A stretch of 64,000 nt of DNA, from NCBI RefSeq assembly GCF_002949735.1, contig NZ_CP026681.1, positions 2,418,001 through 2,482,000 on the forward strand, read 5' to 3'. This DNA comes from Nostoc sp. 'Peltigera membranacea cyanobiont' N6. GTDB lineage: Bacteria > Cyanobacteriota > Cyanobacteriia > Cyanobacteriales > Nostocaceae. A model generated the notes under the pieces. It searched no databases, was not told the DNA's origin, and was given only the letters and a program-made list of their open reading frames with translations. Of this stretch, positions 38,298 through 47,487 are shown piece by piece. Position numbers and translations under genes: made by a program. Within the stretch, counting starts at the first letter, position 1. Each line of letters starts with the position of its first letter.

Positions 38298-40414
38298 CCC
38301 ATCTTCCGCACTTCAAAACGTATTACAAATAAGACAAAAATAGTTACCAAGAAGATTCATATTATTCGGTATTAATACTGACAATTATTGGCTGGACGAT
38401 GCTTATAGCGATCGCTATATTTGGTTATCTTAGGATGTTACAAAGTGAAGCACAGAGCGTGGGATGATAAGTATTTTTGCTGCTAAAGAAATAAGGACGA
38501 TCAAAAAAAGTGAGAGAATTAGGAATCAAACTTTGATAAATAAAATCTCACCAAAAAAAATGGATTATCAAAAAAAAGAGATTGGGATTAAAAACTTAGA
38601 TCACTTAGGAATAGTAGCTGGACTAATTGATGAAATAGGAATAGTTGAAACAATCAACTCCAAATTAGGCATAGATGGAAGAGAAAAAATTTCATCGGGA
38701 ACAGTGGTCAAAGCGATTTTAATCAATGGATTAGGATTCGTCTCAAGACCTTTATACTTATTTAGTCAATTTTTTGAAGATAAAGGAATTGAAAACTTAT
38801 TGGGTTGCGGAGTAAAAAGTGATTATATAAATGACGATAAAATCGGAAGAGTCATGGATGAATTATATAAATATGGATTGAATAGTCTATTTATAGAAAT
38901 TGTCTTATCAGTTATAAATAAATTTAAGATAGAGACCAAATATTCTCATTTAGATGCCACATCATTTCATCTACATGGAGAATACACAAGGGAAAAAGAA
39001 CAAGAGAAAGAAGCAGAAATAATCAAAGAAAAACCAATAATTATCACTAAAGGATATTCTCGCGATCATAGACCAGATTTAAAGCAATGCGTTTTAGATT
39101 TAATAACAAGTAGTGATGGAGACATCCCATTACTAATGAGAGTTGGAGATGGGAACGAAGCAGATAAAGCAGTTTTTGGAAAAATCTTAGTAGAATTTAA
39201 AAAGCAAATAAATTTTGAGAGTATCATGGTCTGTGATAGTGCATTATATAGTCAAGAAAATATCAAATTAATCGAACATTTAAAATGGATAACTAGAGTC
39301 CCAATGACGATAAAAAGAGCGAAGGAATTAGTTCAGTCGGTAGAGATAGAAGAGATAGATTCCGAAGAAATAGAGAAGAGAAGAATCCTAAATTTAGACG
39401 GATATAAGTGGAAAGAAGAAATAGTAAATTATGGTGGTATCAAACAAATCTGGCTAATAGTAGAAAGTCAAAAAAGACAAAAAAGTGATTTAGAAAAGCT
39501 AGAGAAAAATCTCAAAGCAGAAAAAAATAAAGTGGAAAAACTGCTCAACCAATTAAAAAAAGAAGATTTTCAAAATCCCGACCAAGCTCGATACAAACTA
39601 AAAAGCATAAACAAAAAACTAAAGTTCTTTGAAATTCAAGAAGCTAAACTTATTGACAAGACATCGAAAAATAAGACTATTTATAAAATCGAGGGAGTGG
39701 ATCATCAAAAACTAGAAGAGATAGCAATGATAAAAAAAGAAGCTGGAAGATTTATTTTAGCAACTAATTTAGTTGAAGATGAGAAATTAAAGTCATCAGA
39801 AATTATTACAAATTATAAAAATCAACAGTCTTGCGAAAGAGGATTTAGATTTCTGAAAAATCCTTTATTTTTCACTGATAGTTTCTTTGTAGAAAATCCT
39901 GAAAGAATCGAGACGATGTTATTTTTAATGTCTTTGTGCTTATTAGTTTATAATCTCGGTCAGAGGGAACTAAGAAATAGTTTAAAAAGAGCCAATATCG
40001 GAGTTAAAAATCAACTAGGTAAATTAACGAAGTGCCCCACATTAAAATGGATATTTCAATGCTTTCAAGGGATTCACATTTTGACTTTGAATGGAGTTAA
40101 TCAAATTGTTAATCTAACCCAAGAACGCAATTTTATTTTGAATTTTCTCCCAGTGTCTTGTCAAAAATACTATCTAATCTCTTAATCTAAACAACAACAC
40201 AGTAAAGTGACAACTTATTAATATTCAAAGGGAAAATAATCGTTCCTATAATTTTTGTTGCTTAGATAAACTACTTGATGTAGAAAATATTTTATATTTG
40301 ATTTTTTTTTTCAAAATCAGATTCGTTGAGTATTATTTTCTTAATTATTCTAATTTTTTGCGTTTTCATTAACTGTAATTAATTTGTACTTCAAATTGAA
40401 GTGCGGAATGTGGG
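38298..40414 (+). mobile_element. IS1634-type insertion sequence, full length
   Basis: The ends are 17-base inverted repeats that agree at 15 positions (38298-38314 and 40398-40414, core TTCCGCACTTC). They enclose one transposase gene. The outer end sequence matches the ends of the second copy at 58342-59844 (CCCACATTCCGCAC). I see no target duplication directly outside the repeats, so one flank may have been rearranged. Confidence 0.75.
38464..40185 (+). CDS. IS1634-family transposase (DUF4277 N-terminus)
   Basis: The 573-residue protein opens with a basic stretch and a DUF4277-type region (IKNLDHLGIVAGLIDEIGIVETINSKLG). Then follow DDE elements: Asp in HLDATSFHLHGEY, Asp in VCDSALYSQENI, and the C-terminal SCERGFRFLKNPLFF with the Glu. 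A coiled-coil insert (SDLEKLEKNLKAEKNKVEKLLNQ) lies between. Codon use is strongly AT-rich. It looks intact; an internal ATG at 38554 (MDYQKKEIGIKN) is the better start by comparison with the copy at 58648-59508. Confidence 0.87.
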   Translation: MISIFAAKEIRTIKKSERIRNQTLINKISPKKMDYQKKEIGIKNLDHLGIVAGLIDEIGIVETINSKLGIDGREKISSGTVVKAILINGLGFVSRPLYLFSQFFEDKGIENLLGCGVKSDYINDDKIGRVMDELYKYGLNSLFIEIVLSVINKFKIETKYSHLDATSFHLHGEYTREKEQEKEAEIIKEKPIIITKGYSRDHRPDLKQCVLDLITSSDGDIPLLMRVGDGNEADKAVFGKILVEFKKQINFESIMVCDSALYSQENIKLIEHLKWITRVPMTIKRAKELVQSVEIEEIDSEEIEKRRILNLDGYKWKEEIVNYGGIKQIWLIVESQKRQKSDLEKLEKNLKAEKNKVEKLLNQLKKEDFQNPDQARYKLKSINKKLKFFEIQEAKLIDKTSKNKTIYKIEGVDHQKLEEIAMIKKEAGRFILATNLVEDEKLKSSEIITNYKNQQSCERGFRFLKNPLFFTDSFFVENPERIETMLFLMSLCLLVYNLGQRELRNSLKRANIGVKNQLGKLTKCPTLKWIFQCFQGIHILTLNGVNQIVNLTQERNFILNFLPVSCQKYYLIS

Positions 40415-40462
40415 TAAGATGATTTGCGCTCTTTAATGTAAGGTGCTGGTAGTTTAAACATT

Positions 40463-40978
40463 TTGGGTGCAATGAAATTACTAGAAGCAAATCCGTACCG
40501 TAATTGTGATTTGGGAGACAAACGCTTGACCGACAGAGCAGTGTTAATTGCGGAGGCTTTAAAAGTAAAATATGGTCATCCTCTATCAGAAATATTTCAA
40601 AGCGCTAGTGACCTCAAACGCGGTTACGAATTTTTTTCTAACCCTAAAACTACTTTTAACAAGTTGACTCAACCATCTTTTAAACAGACGGCACAAGAGA
40701 TTTATGGCATACCAATAGTATTAGCGGTAGGAGATACTACTTATCTAGATTATAAAAAAATATTAGAAAAAAGAGATGATTATGGACCAACAGGTAATGG
40801 TGGGAACGGACTAATTTTACATAGTTCTTTAGCACTAGACCCAGATTTTGGTCAGCCACTAGGACTATTATGGGAGAAATTGTGGCATCGACAGCACAAA
40901 GCATCTCCACCACCAGGGGAAACATCTACGGCAAAAAAAAGCGATTAAAAAAAGAACGTTGATTTTAGTTACTCGCCT
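40463..40978 (+). pseudogene. IS4/Tn5-like transposase fragment
   Basis: The first ~155 residues read as the DNA-binding and early catalytic part of Tn5-type transposases (NPYRNCDLGDKRLTDRAVLIAE, GYEFFSNPKTT, VLAVGDTTYLDY, LHSSLALDP). The frame breaks near 40,930: a shift would give RQKKAIKKRTLILVTR, the expected continuation, before another stop at about 40983. The rest of the transposase is gone. Confidence 0.8.
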
Positions 40979-40997
40979 TTGTTAGAGAGGAATATGG

Positions 40998-41018
40998 TTC
41001 GCGACAGTACATCGCGAA
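40998..41018. repeat. Small palindrome related to the hairpin at 41440
   Basis: TTCGCGA (40998-41004) and TCGCGAA (41012-41018) enclose seven bases. The arms match the inner part of the 14-bp stem at 41440-41470. The two palindromes bracket the split gene at 41036-41437. Confidence 0.5.
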
Positions 41019-41035
41019 TCGTCTCCGTTAATTTT

Positions 41036-41437
41036 ATGTCGAAAGACCGAAAAACCATAGCCCAAGAGGATTTACACAAGCGTATAGATTTTGTGATCTC
41101 AATGTTGGAGCGTCTTGAACTTGAAGTGTCTGCTATACATCATTCAACCCCTGTCGCGCCTCCTAGTTGTCGGATAGCTCGTTAACAAGCATTGGGACGT
41201 AAAGAATTTTATTGGTACTATAAACTACATGCTACAACACCAATATTTCCGACTCGGAGTGATGGCAAGCTTTCCAAGTACAAGCATTTAGGTAAGGCTG
41301 GTAGTCAAGCCTACATAGATGCCATTGAACAAATTACTGCAAGGACTAAAATTGAAGCTTTAGATCGTTCGATTGAGACTCTCAAGCAGGGTTTAAAAGA
41401 TTTAGTCGAAGAAACCTCCAAATATAATAAAGAATAG
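41036..41437 (+). pseudogene. Hypothetical gene split by an in-frame TAA
   Basis: From the ATG at 41036 (MSKDRKTIAQEDLHKRIDFV) the frame stops at TAA 41183-41185 and continues in the same frame as QALGRKEFYWYYKLHA...SKYKHLGKAGSQAYIDAIEQ to 41437. The whole would be about 133 residues. The codon before QALG is probably a mutated TAC (CxIAR-Y-QALGRKEFYWYYKL). The C-terminal half has the look of small basic proteins found on mobile elements; I cannot name a family. A strong terminator follows directly. Confidence 0.6.
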
Positions 41438-41439
41438 CA

Positions 41440-41470
41440 ACTGGTTCGCGATAGGATATCGCGAACCAGT
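41440..41470 (+). terminator. Rho-independent terminator
   Basis: A perfect 14-bp stem (41440-41453 with 41457-41470) and a GGA loop are followed by TCTTTCTTTTCC. It sits three bases after the stop of the preceding plus-strand gene. Confidence 0.75.
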
Positions 41471-41883
41471 CTTTCTTTTCCACATCCCGTGAAAAGTCAG
41501 GTACATCTTTGCACTCTCTAGAGTTAGACATAGCGTACTGTTACCGCCACAGGCATCCCAACAAGGCTCCTGGTTACGCCAGGAGCAAACTTCATTAGCG
41601 ATCGCGAACGCAACACTTCATCAAGGACAATCACCTGCCCCGTCCCGACACTGTTTAATAGCTTTAAAATCTGTAGCGCTTATCCTGTATAGCTTAGAGC
41701 TTTTCTTAGTGCCATTCGCTCCTGGGCAATCTGCACTAAGGATTTGTGTAAAAATAATGTCCTTGGACAAGCCGCTCCGCGTCTACGCATCAGTCGAGTG
41801 TATTCCGCGATCTGCGAAACCCAATTCCCCACGCATGAATAGGAGAAAATTTGTGATGGGCAAGTATGTTATGGAGCTTAAAT
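41471..41883. other. Intergenic region without a supported gene
   Basis: About 410 bases between the terminator and the glycosyltransferase stop. It contains an 8-bp stem with a 5-base loop at 41566-41586 (GCTCCTGG / CCAGGAGC) and one HIP1 site. The short frame at 41709-41891 has no support. Confidence 0.5.
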
Positions 41884-44800
41884 TTACCTGAGTGCAAGTA
41901 ATAAAGCTACAGTTGCTAACTCCGTGTCAATTTCTGATTGGATTTGCATTTGACGTGTTTGGATGGCTTCAGTAAAAATGTTTATCATTTCAAAATTACT
42001 GGAGCAAACTCTCAACTTAGATTTAGTTGGATAATTAATATCTTTCTCAACCGCAGTCATTTCTGGAGAGAATAAAGCTTGACAGTCAAGATACTGACTA
42101 AATTGACTAGAGACAGTGGAGTAATTATTGCTTTGGGAATTGGACTCGCCAGTGTATGTCCAATCAATAAAAGTAACTTGAGGAAATTCAGCACGGAGTA
42201 GAGGGAGGAAGTAATAGGCGATGTCTGTGTGAGAAATTACAATAATATCAATTTGACGAGATTGGATAATGTAGCGGATAAAAGCCAACCAGTACACTTG
42301 ATCTAAGAAATTAGGTAGATGAAATATTTCTGGTGTGAGGCGATAAAAGGAATCATACCAAGGATGCTCTGATTTGAAGCTTGTGGCGATCGCCATTTCA
42401 TAACCTTCTTTTTCCAGCAGCCTCACTAAGTCCAGATGAAATTTATCAACATTGCTATTGGATAGGGAAGGAAAGAAAAACAGCAAGCGTTTCCCAGAAT
42501 TGTAGCGCTTAAGGGAGTTTTGTCCGGCTATTTTATATTTGAGTTGCTGCGGGTTAAGTGATTGACGGTTGAGAGAAATATTTGGAGTCGGGGTGCTGCT
42601 AAAAAAATCATGGTAGCGCGACTGGATTAATTCAGTTACTCGCTTGAGTTCCCAAGGATCTTGCTCTAAAGAGTTAATGCTGCGATTGCACTCTAAATAT
42701 TCAGGAATTGTCCATCCAAGTTGTTGATTGGCGATCGCTTTTAGCCACCGTTCCCAATCCGCATATAACTTTAAGTCTGCGTCAAACCCCCCTAGTTGCT
42801 CAAAATCAACTTTGCGATATAGCAATCCTCCCTTTAACTGATTTTCGTGGAAGAATGAAGCAGGTTGGCTAAAGCCATAATTCCACCAGTATTCCTGTGC
42901 TTGAAAAATAGCAGAGTAGGAGTTAACGAAGGAAAAATCGGGGTGGGTTTCTAAGAACAGAAGGCTTTTTTCAATGTATGTTGGGTCAAAAATGTCAACC
43001 AAGTTGATAAAAAATAAATATTTGCCTTCAGCTTGAGCGATTGCTGTGTTGCGTCCTGCTGCATCACCTTGTTGATTAGAATGAGAGAGGACTTTTATTT
43101 TGTTCGTTCTTTGAGATAATGACTCAATGAATGCGATCGCATCGGCGTTTGTTAAGCCGTCATTGACAATAATCCATTCAAAATTTTGCCAGGTTTGATT
43201 AATTACACTTCTGTAGGTAGTTTCAAAATACTGATAGTCGTTAAGAAACACAGAAATAATCGAAACTACTGGAGCTTCTGAAGCTTCGGGCTGGAAAAAT
43301 CTCACTTTTTGACTAGCAATCAGAGCCACAAAATCTCGAATCTGAGTGTTGGAGTTAACTTGATTTGCTAACAAAAGCGGGTCAGGCTTTTTCCCACCGA
43401 GAAGCCGTTTAAATTTTAACCAAGCACTGCGGAGTTGCCAAAACTTACTCACAGACATCATCGTACTGAAAGATTGCCATCGTTCCCACTCCAACTCGGC
43501 TTTTTGTGTCCTCAGCATCCATGTCTGCCATTGAGCCTCTAACCAATCTTTTCCACCTTGTAACTCTTGATTCCAAGCTTGCACGCTTTTTAGAGTTTCT
43601 TGGGTTTGTGTGAGTTCGTCTTGAATTTGCTGTGCAGTTAGTATCCAAGCCTGAGATTGAGGAGATAAATTTTGGTTATTTTGATGAGTAAAGTGCCATA
43701 CTTTACCTGAGTTTTGCTGTTGCAGAAGTTGCTCAATACCTGTCAGCAGGAAATTAACCTGGCGTTGATTCCACTTACTAGGCTCAATTTGATATAAGTA
43801 TTGGCGCAGATAATACCGTTCTTTAGCTAGATTTACAGGATTAGTTGTTGACGCAGAATTGCTAGTGGCGTAGAGAGGATAAGGGTAGTAAGCAATTTCT
43901 TTACCAGTGGCGATCGCTGCTGCTAAGATGTGCCAATTGAGAGCGAACAATCCTCTCTCTGGCGAGTAACGAAATTCTTGCAGCAGTTTGAGAGCAAATA
44001 ACGCAGATATATCTTGGTTGTGGTTAAACTCCAGCAATTTGAGCAAGGAACCATCGATGAAGGCGTAGTTTACCGCCGCAGGCATCGCTTTTAGTTCTCC
44101 ATCCGCTTGAAGTGCAACTTGCGGACATACTACCACATCTGCATTCGATGCGATCGCAGCCATCACTAACTTTTCTAGCATATCTGGTAAGGCAATATGT
44201 TCCACAGCTAACTGTAAAACATACTCTCCTGCTGCTAACTCGACTAAGTAGTTATAACTTTCTCCCAAACTCCAGTTAACATCTAAATTTAAATATTTAT
44301 AGCTAGGAAACTTAGTTTGAGCTTGAGTAATTATTTCTTGTAAATCTTGATCAATTGATTCTCGATACCCGATAATCACATCAAAATTGTTATAAGTTTG
44401 GGTGGCAAGACTTTCTAGACACTCTAATATAGTATTTACTGTCTGCCAGCAGACAATAGCAATTGTAACTTTAGGAGTTTGAGTTTCTTTAGGTGCAGCA
44501 TTAATAAAAGCTTGACTCATATATTCTAATCTTTGGTTCAGCAGGCGTTGATTTACTTGTTCTAAAACTTCATATTGGGGAATTAATGGGGTTTCAGGAT
44601 AAGCATTAATTGCCTGAGTTATCGTTTGAGCGAGAGAATGGGAATTTTCTGGGTGAAACCAACGCACGCAGTCAGAACGTTCAACTAAATTTAAAGTTTC
44701 TTGGAATCCCCCCGTATCTGAAACCACTAAACTAACGGGTAACTGTCCCATTTCTAATCCCGTATTGGGAAAGTTTTCTTGTATGCTTGTCAGGCAAACA

Positions 44801-46683
44801 ATTGGGTGATTTAATTCAGTAATAAATTTAATCGCTTTTTGACTAGATAAATTTAGTATTAAGTTGTAGGCTATGTGACTATCAAGTTCTTGTTTGATAT
44901 ACTGCTGACTGTCTAGATGTTGTAGTTGGGACGATTGCAGGGTAATAATTTTTCCGATAAAAATAATCTGAATTCTCTCAACTAAAATAGGACTCAGTAA
45001 TTTGATTGCTTCTACAAAAGTGCAAAGTCCTTTTCTCTCTTCCAAACGACTGAAAAAGACAACGGGTATTTTATCTACATTGAGATTATTTTGATTTGCG
45101 AATCCCTCACTTTTACACTGTTGATGTGCAATGGGTACAAAGTATGGTAAATGCTTGGACTGGGATGTTTTCCAACCATAACTTTCTAATTTTGACTTGA
45201 GGAAGTATGAAGGAAAGTAAGCTACATCTGCATTCTCATAGGAAAATTGCTCGTAGTGGTAAGCTTGCCAAAACCATTGGGGTTGCTCTAGAGTATATTT
45301 ACTATTAACCTCGCGCAGCCATTCAAAGCATCCATGAGCAGTAACACCCGTGAGACAACTGTTACCCAGCAATCCAGTTTTCTTAGCTTGAATTGTGCAG
45401 TAGCCGAACCCCCAAATGTCGGGAAACTCTACATAAACTACTGCATCTGGTAAGCTAGCCATGACTGCTTGAGTGAAGAATAAACAACAGAAACTCTGAT
45501 AGTTAAAGCTATTGTTAATTGCATCTTGCTGCGTTGTAGCTAAAATTTGATAATGAATTGGTTGAAGATTTAAAACCTGTTTTATTTCGTGAGTAGAAAA
45601 TACGCAATCTACATCAGGGAAGCTTGCTTCTCCTTGGAAATCAGCTTCAGTTTGACAAAGAAGCAGGATGATGTACCAACCATCAGATTTAAGTTTTTGA
45701 CTTAAGGTTGTATAGTAAGTGCCTATTCCCCCATTTTGAGAAAAACCTTCAAATTCATTGCTAACGAGGATTGCTACTTTTTGAAGCGATGGGTTAAGTT
45801 TTTCTAAAAACTGAGGTTGAAAGTTTATTTCAAAACTTGCCCAATTAGGAATTATTAAATTGGAATTTTTTGTTCCTAGTTTTTTTACAAGTAGCTCTGG
45901 TGTTAGTGTGTCAACTTCATAATTAAATATCCCTAAACTTTTAACGTCTTTTGGTTTCTCACCTACGATGTATCTATCGTAGAATTCATCCTCTACCTCA
46001 AATACTTCTAGCTTGTTAGAGGTTAGCATCTCTCTGTAGCAAAAATGGGTCAAGATGTTTTGAGGAACTAGGCTGCATACAGCTGCAACTCTTTCAACAG
46101 TAGTTGTATTGGGTGGTGAACCGTGAAAAAGTCGCTTATCATATACCAGCGCTTGTCCAGCTTTCATTGAGACACTAGTAAGATAATTTTGTTGTAAAAG
46201 TGATAGTACATCTTGGCTGTAGGGAAAGCTGCCAAAAACAAAAACTGGTCTAGGTTTTGAATTCAGCAAATGGCTTTTTTTAACAACTTGGAGATAGCCA
46301 TTTTGCTCCTCCACATCAATTAGAGGACACCACACTCCAAAGGATGTTAAAGATGGTTCATCTACTAATGATGGGTCTTGATGGAGAGGCATTTCACTCA
46401 ATAATACATCAGAACTTTTAAAAACTAAATTACAAAGCACTATTCTATATTCGGGAAATAAAATTTTCAATTTGGAAGCAAAATACCTTTTTATTTCCTG
46501 AGTAAGTAGCTTTCTGTATGATAAATATGAAGTACTTATACTAAAAGTCATACCAGTAGTTAGCAAATTATTAGGAAAAGAATACTTTTCGTTAAATTTG
46601 AGGAGGCTTTTTACTTCAGTTTCATTTAAAAAGTCAATTACTGCATATCCATTCTCTTCAAGTTCTTGATCAATTCTACGCAT
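41884..46683 (-). CDS. Multi-domain glycosyltransferase with PhyH-type dioxygenase
   Basis: This 1,599-residue protein chains several enzymes. Residues ~1-250 are a phytanoyl-CoA dioxygenase-like 2-oxoglutarate/Fe(II) domain with the metal ligands HxD (LHQDPSLVDE) and a distal His (RLFHGSPPN). Residues ~290-735 are a GT-B glycosyltransferase of family 4 type (NGGIGTYYTTLSQKL, FFSRLEERKGLCTFVEAI, GLEMGQLPVSLVVSDTGGFQE). Residues ~755-1000 are a GT-A family 2 domain (VTIAIVCWQTVNTILECLESLATQTY). After a helical linker, ~1160-1400 is a second family 2 domain (VSIISVFLNDYQYF, WIIVNDGLTNADAI, GRNTAIAQAEGKYLFFINLVD). The last ~170 residues look like half of another GT-B fold. It probably builds a cell-surface glycan or glycolipid in the cytoplasm. 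It is divergent from the GT at 47488. Confidence 0.85.
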   Translation of the reverse strand: MRRIDQELEENGYAVIDFLNETEVKSLLKFNEKYSFPNNLLTTGMTFSISTSYLSYRKLLTQEIKRYFASKLKILFPEYRIVLCNLVFKSSDVLLSEMPLHQDPSLVDEPSLTSFGVWCPLIDVEEQNGYLQVVKKSHLLNSKPRPVFVFGSFPYSQDVLSLLQQNYLTSVSMKAGQALVYDKRLFHGSPPNTTTVERVAAVCSLVPQNILTHFCYREMLTSNKLEVFEVEDEFYDRYIVGEKPKDVKSLGIFNYEVDTLTPELLVKKLGTKNSNLIIPNWASFEINFQPQFLEKLNPSLQKVAILVSNEFEGFSQNGGIGTYYTTLSQKLKSDGWYIILLLCQTEADFQGEASFPDVDCVFSTHEIKQVLNLQPIHYQILATTQQDAINNSFNYQSFCCLFFTQAVMASLPDAVVYVEFPDIWGFGYCTIQAKKTGLLGNSCLTGVTAHGCFEWLREVNSKYTLEQPQWFWQAYHYEQFSYENADVAYFPSYFLKSKLESYGWKTSQSKHLPYFVPIAHQQCKSEGFANQNNLNVDKIPVVFFSRLEERKGLCTFVEAIKLLSPILVERIQIIFIGKIITLQSSQLQHLDSQQYIKQELDSHIAYNLILNLSSQKAIKFITELNHPIVCLTSIQENFPNTGLEMGQLPVSLVVSDTGGFQETLNLVERSDCVRWFHPENSHSLAQTITQAINAYPETPLIPQYEVLEQVNQRLLNQRLEYMSQAFINAAPKETQTPKVTIAIVCWQTVNTILECLESLATQTYNNFDVIIGYRESIDQDLQEIITQAQTKFPSYKYLNLDVNWSLGESYNYLVELAAGEYVLQLAVEHIALPDMLEKLVMAAIASNADVVVCPQVALQADGELKAMPAAVNYAFIDGSLLKLLEFNHNQDISALFALKLLQEFRYSPERGLFALNWHILAAAIATGKEIAYYPYPLYATSNSASTTNPVNLAKERYYLRQYLYQIEPSKWNQRQVNFLLTGIEQLLQQQNSGKVWHFTHQNNQNLSPQSQAWILTAQQIQDELTQTQETLKSVQAWNQELQGGKDWLEAQWQTWMLRTQKAELEWERWQSFSTMMSVSKFWQLRSAWLKFKRLLGGKKPDPLLLANQVNSNTQIRDFVALIASQKVRFFQPEASEAPVVSIISVFLNDYQYFETTYRSVINQTWQNFEWIIVNDGLTNADAIAFIESLSQRTNKIKVLSHSNQQGDAAGRNTAIAQAEGKYLFFINLVDIFDPTYIEKSLLFLETHPDFSFVNSYSAIFQAQEYWWNYGFSQPASFFHENQLKGGLLYRKVDFEQLGGFDADLKLYADWERWLKAIANQQLGWTIPEYLECNRSINSLEQDPWELKRVTELIQSRYHDFFSSTPTPNISLNRQSLNPQQLKYKIAGQNSLKRYNSGKRLLFFFPSLSNSNVDKFHLDLVRLLEKEGYEMAIATSFKSEHPWYDSFYRLTPEIFHLPNFLDQVYWLAFIRYIIQSRQIDIIVISHTDIAYYFLPLLRAEFPQVTFIDWTYTGESNSQSNNYSTVSSQFSQYLDCQALFSPEMTAVEKDINYPTKSKLRVCSSNFEMINIFTEAIQTRQMQIQSEIDTELATVALLLALR

Positions 46684-46831
46684 TTTAGAATAGTTTCGCT
46701 AAATTAATATTATTAATGTGTTTTAATTAACAACGTGATTTACGTATACTATGGTTGTGAACTTAAATACCTGTTGCTGATTGAACTCAGAGAAAGTATA
46801 CTACTTAAAAAGCATAAATTTTTAACCAACA

Positions 46832-46871
46832 TGGTAAATGCTTGAAAGTATACACTTTCAAGCATTTACCA
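46832..46871. repeat. Perfect 18-bp inverted repeat
   Basis: Arms 46832-46849 and 46854-46871 are perfect complements around the loop ATAC. A second short stem (ACTCT...AGAGT) and a run of seven T follow at about 46,872-46,896, so it could terminate transcription on the plus strand. An operator role is also possible. Confidence 0.6.
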
Positions 46872-47101
46872 ACTCTGTTTCAAGAGTATTTTTTTACAAT
46901 TATTAATTTTTCCCAGATGTAGCTAAAAGTATCAACTCTCTTGGAGATATGGATTCAAGAAATTATAAGAAATGTAAAAAAATATACGCAATCATGAATA
47001 AAAGCTTAAAAATCAAAAGGTGCATTGAAATCTGTGGATAATTCGATTGCTAATAACTGGGGGATCATTCCAAATGTGTGAAAGCATAAATCGTGAGAAA
47101 C

Positions 47102-47136
47102 CAGATCGCCGAGTGATTAAAGAACTCGGCGATCTG
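47102..47136. repeat. Perfect 13-bp hairpin
   Basis: Arms CAGATCGCCGAGT (47102-47114) and its complement (47124-47136) enclose nine bases. No T-run follows. It lies eight bases before the MITE-like element. Confidence 0.6.
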
Positions 47137-47143
47137 AATCCTA

Positions 47144-47293
47144 ATATCATGTCCGCTTGATTGTTTATTAAACCCGAAGAACCCCACCCCCGCCAAAGCT
47201 ACGCTTTGTCTCCCCTCCCCGCTTGCGGGGAGGGGATTAAGGGGTGGGGTGCAATGACTGTGGTTAGCATAACTAATTATGCGGACATGATAT
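47144..47293. mobile_element. MITE-like palindromic element, 150 bp
   Basis: Perfect 13-bp terminal inverted repeats ATATCATGTCCGC (47144-47156) and its complement (47281-47293) enclose a core with a GC-rich hairpin (CCCCTCCCCGCTTGCGGGGAGGGG near 47,210-47,235). No gene is inside. Such elements are common in filamentous cyanobacteria and are probably mobilised in trans. Confidence 0.7.
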
Positions 47294-47487
47294 AAGCGAT
47301 CGCTCTTAATTATCAACCTAGCGCCTCTGTGTTGAGTCGAATACAGACCTAACCCAGCCCCTTCCCTACTAGCGTTGGGGAGTAAGATTCAAAGCCTCTC
47401 TCCTTTTAGAAGAGAGGAATGGAATTGAGGTCAGACTGTATTGCATACAAACGAAAAGCGCTATAAATTATCACTAAATTATTTGTA

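Larger units (their letters stand above)
46684..47487. other. 800-bp divergent intergenic region
   Basis: It separates the two glycosyltransferase genes and should hold both promoters. Besides AT-rich DNA it contains the hairpins at 46832 and 47102 and the MITE-like element at 47144, each listed separately. I see no gene. Confidence 0.6.

Noticed and set aside
40416..40462. Minus-strand MFKLPAPYIKERKSS as a possible lost 5' end of the acidic gene at 37734
   Set aside because: The reading is plausible in frame but there is no target duplication at the IS and no way to confirm it from this sequence.
41709..41891. 60-residue plus-strand frame
   Set aside because: No ribosome site, no family, and it runs into the end of the opposite gene.
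47065..47316. 83-residue minus-strand frame
   Set aside because: It runs across the MITE-like element and a hairpin; the translation is of repeat DNA.
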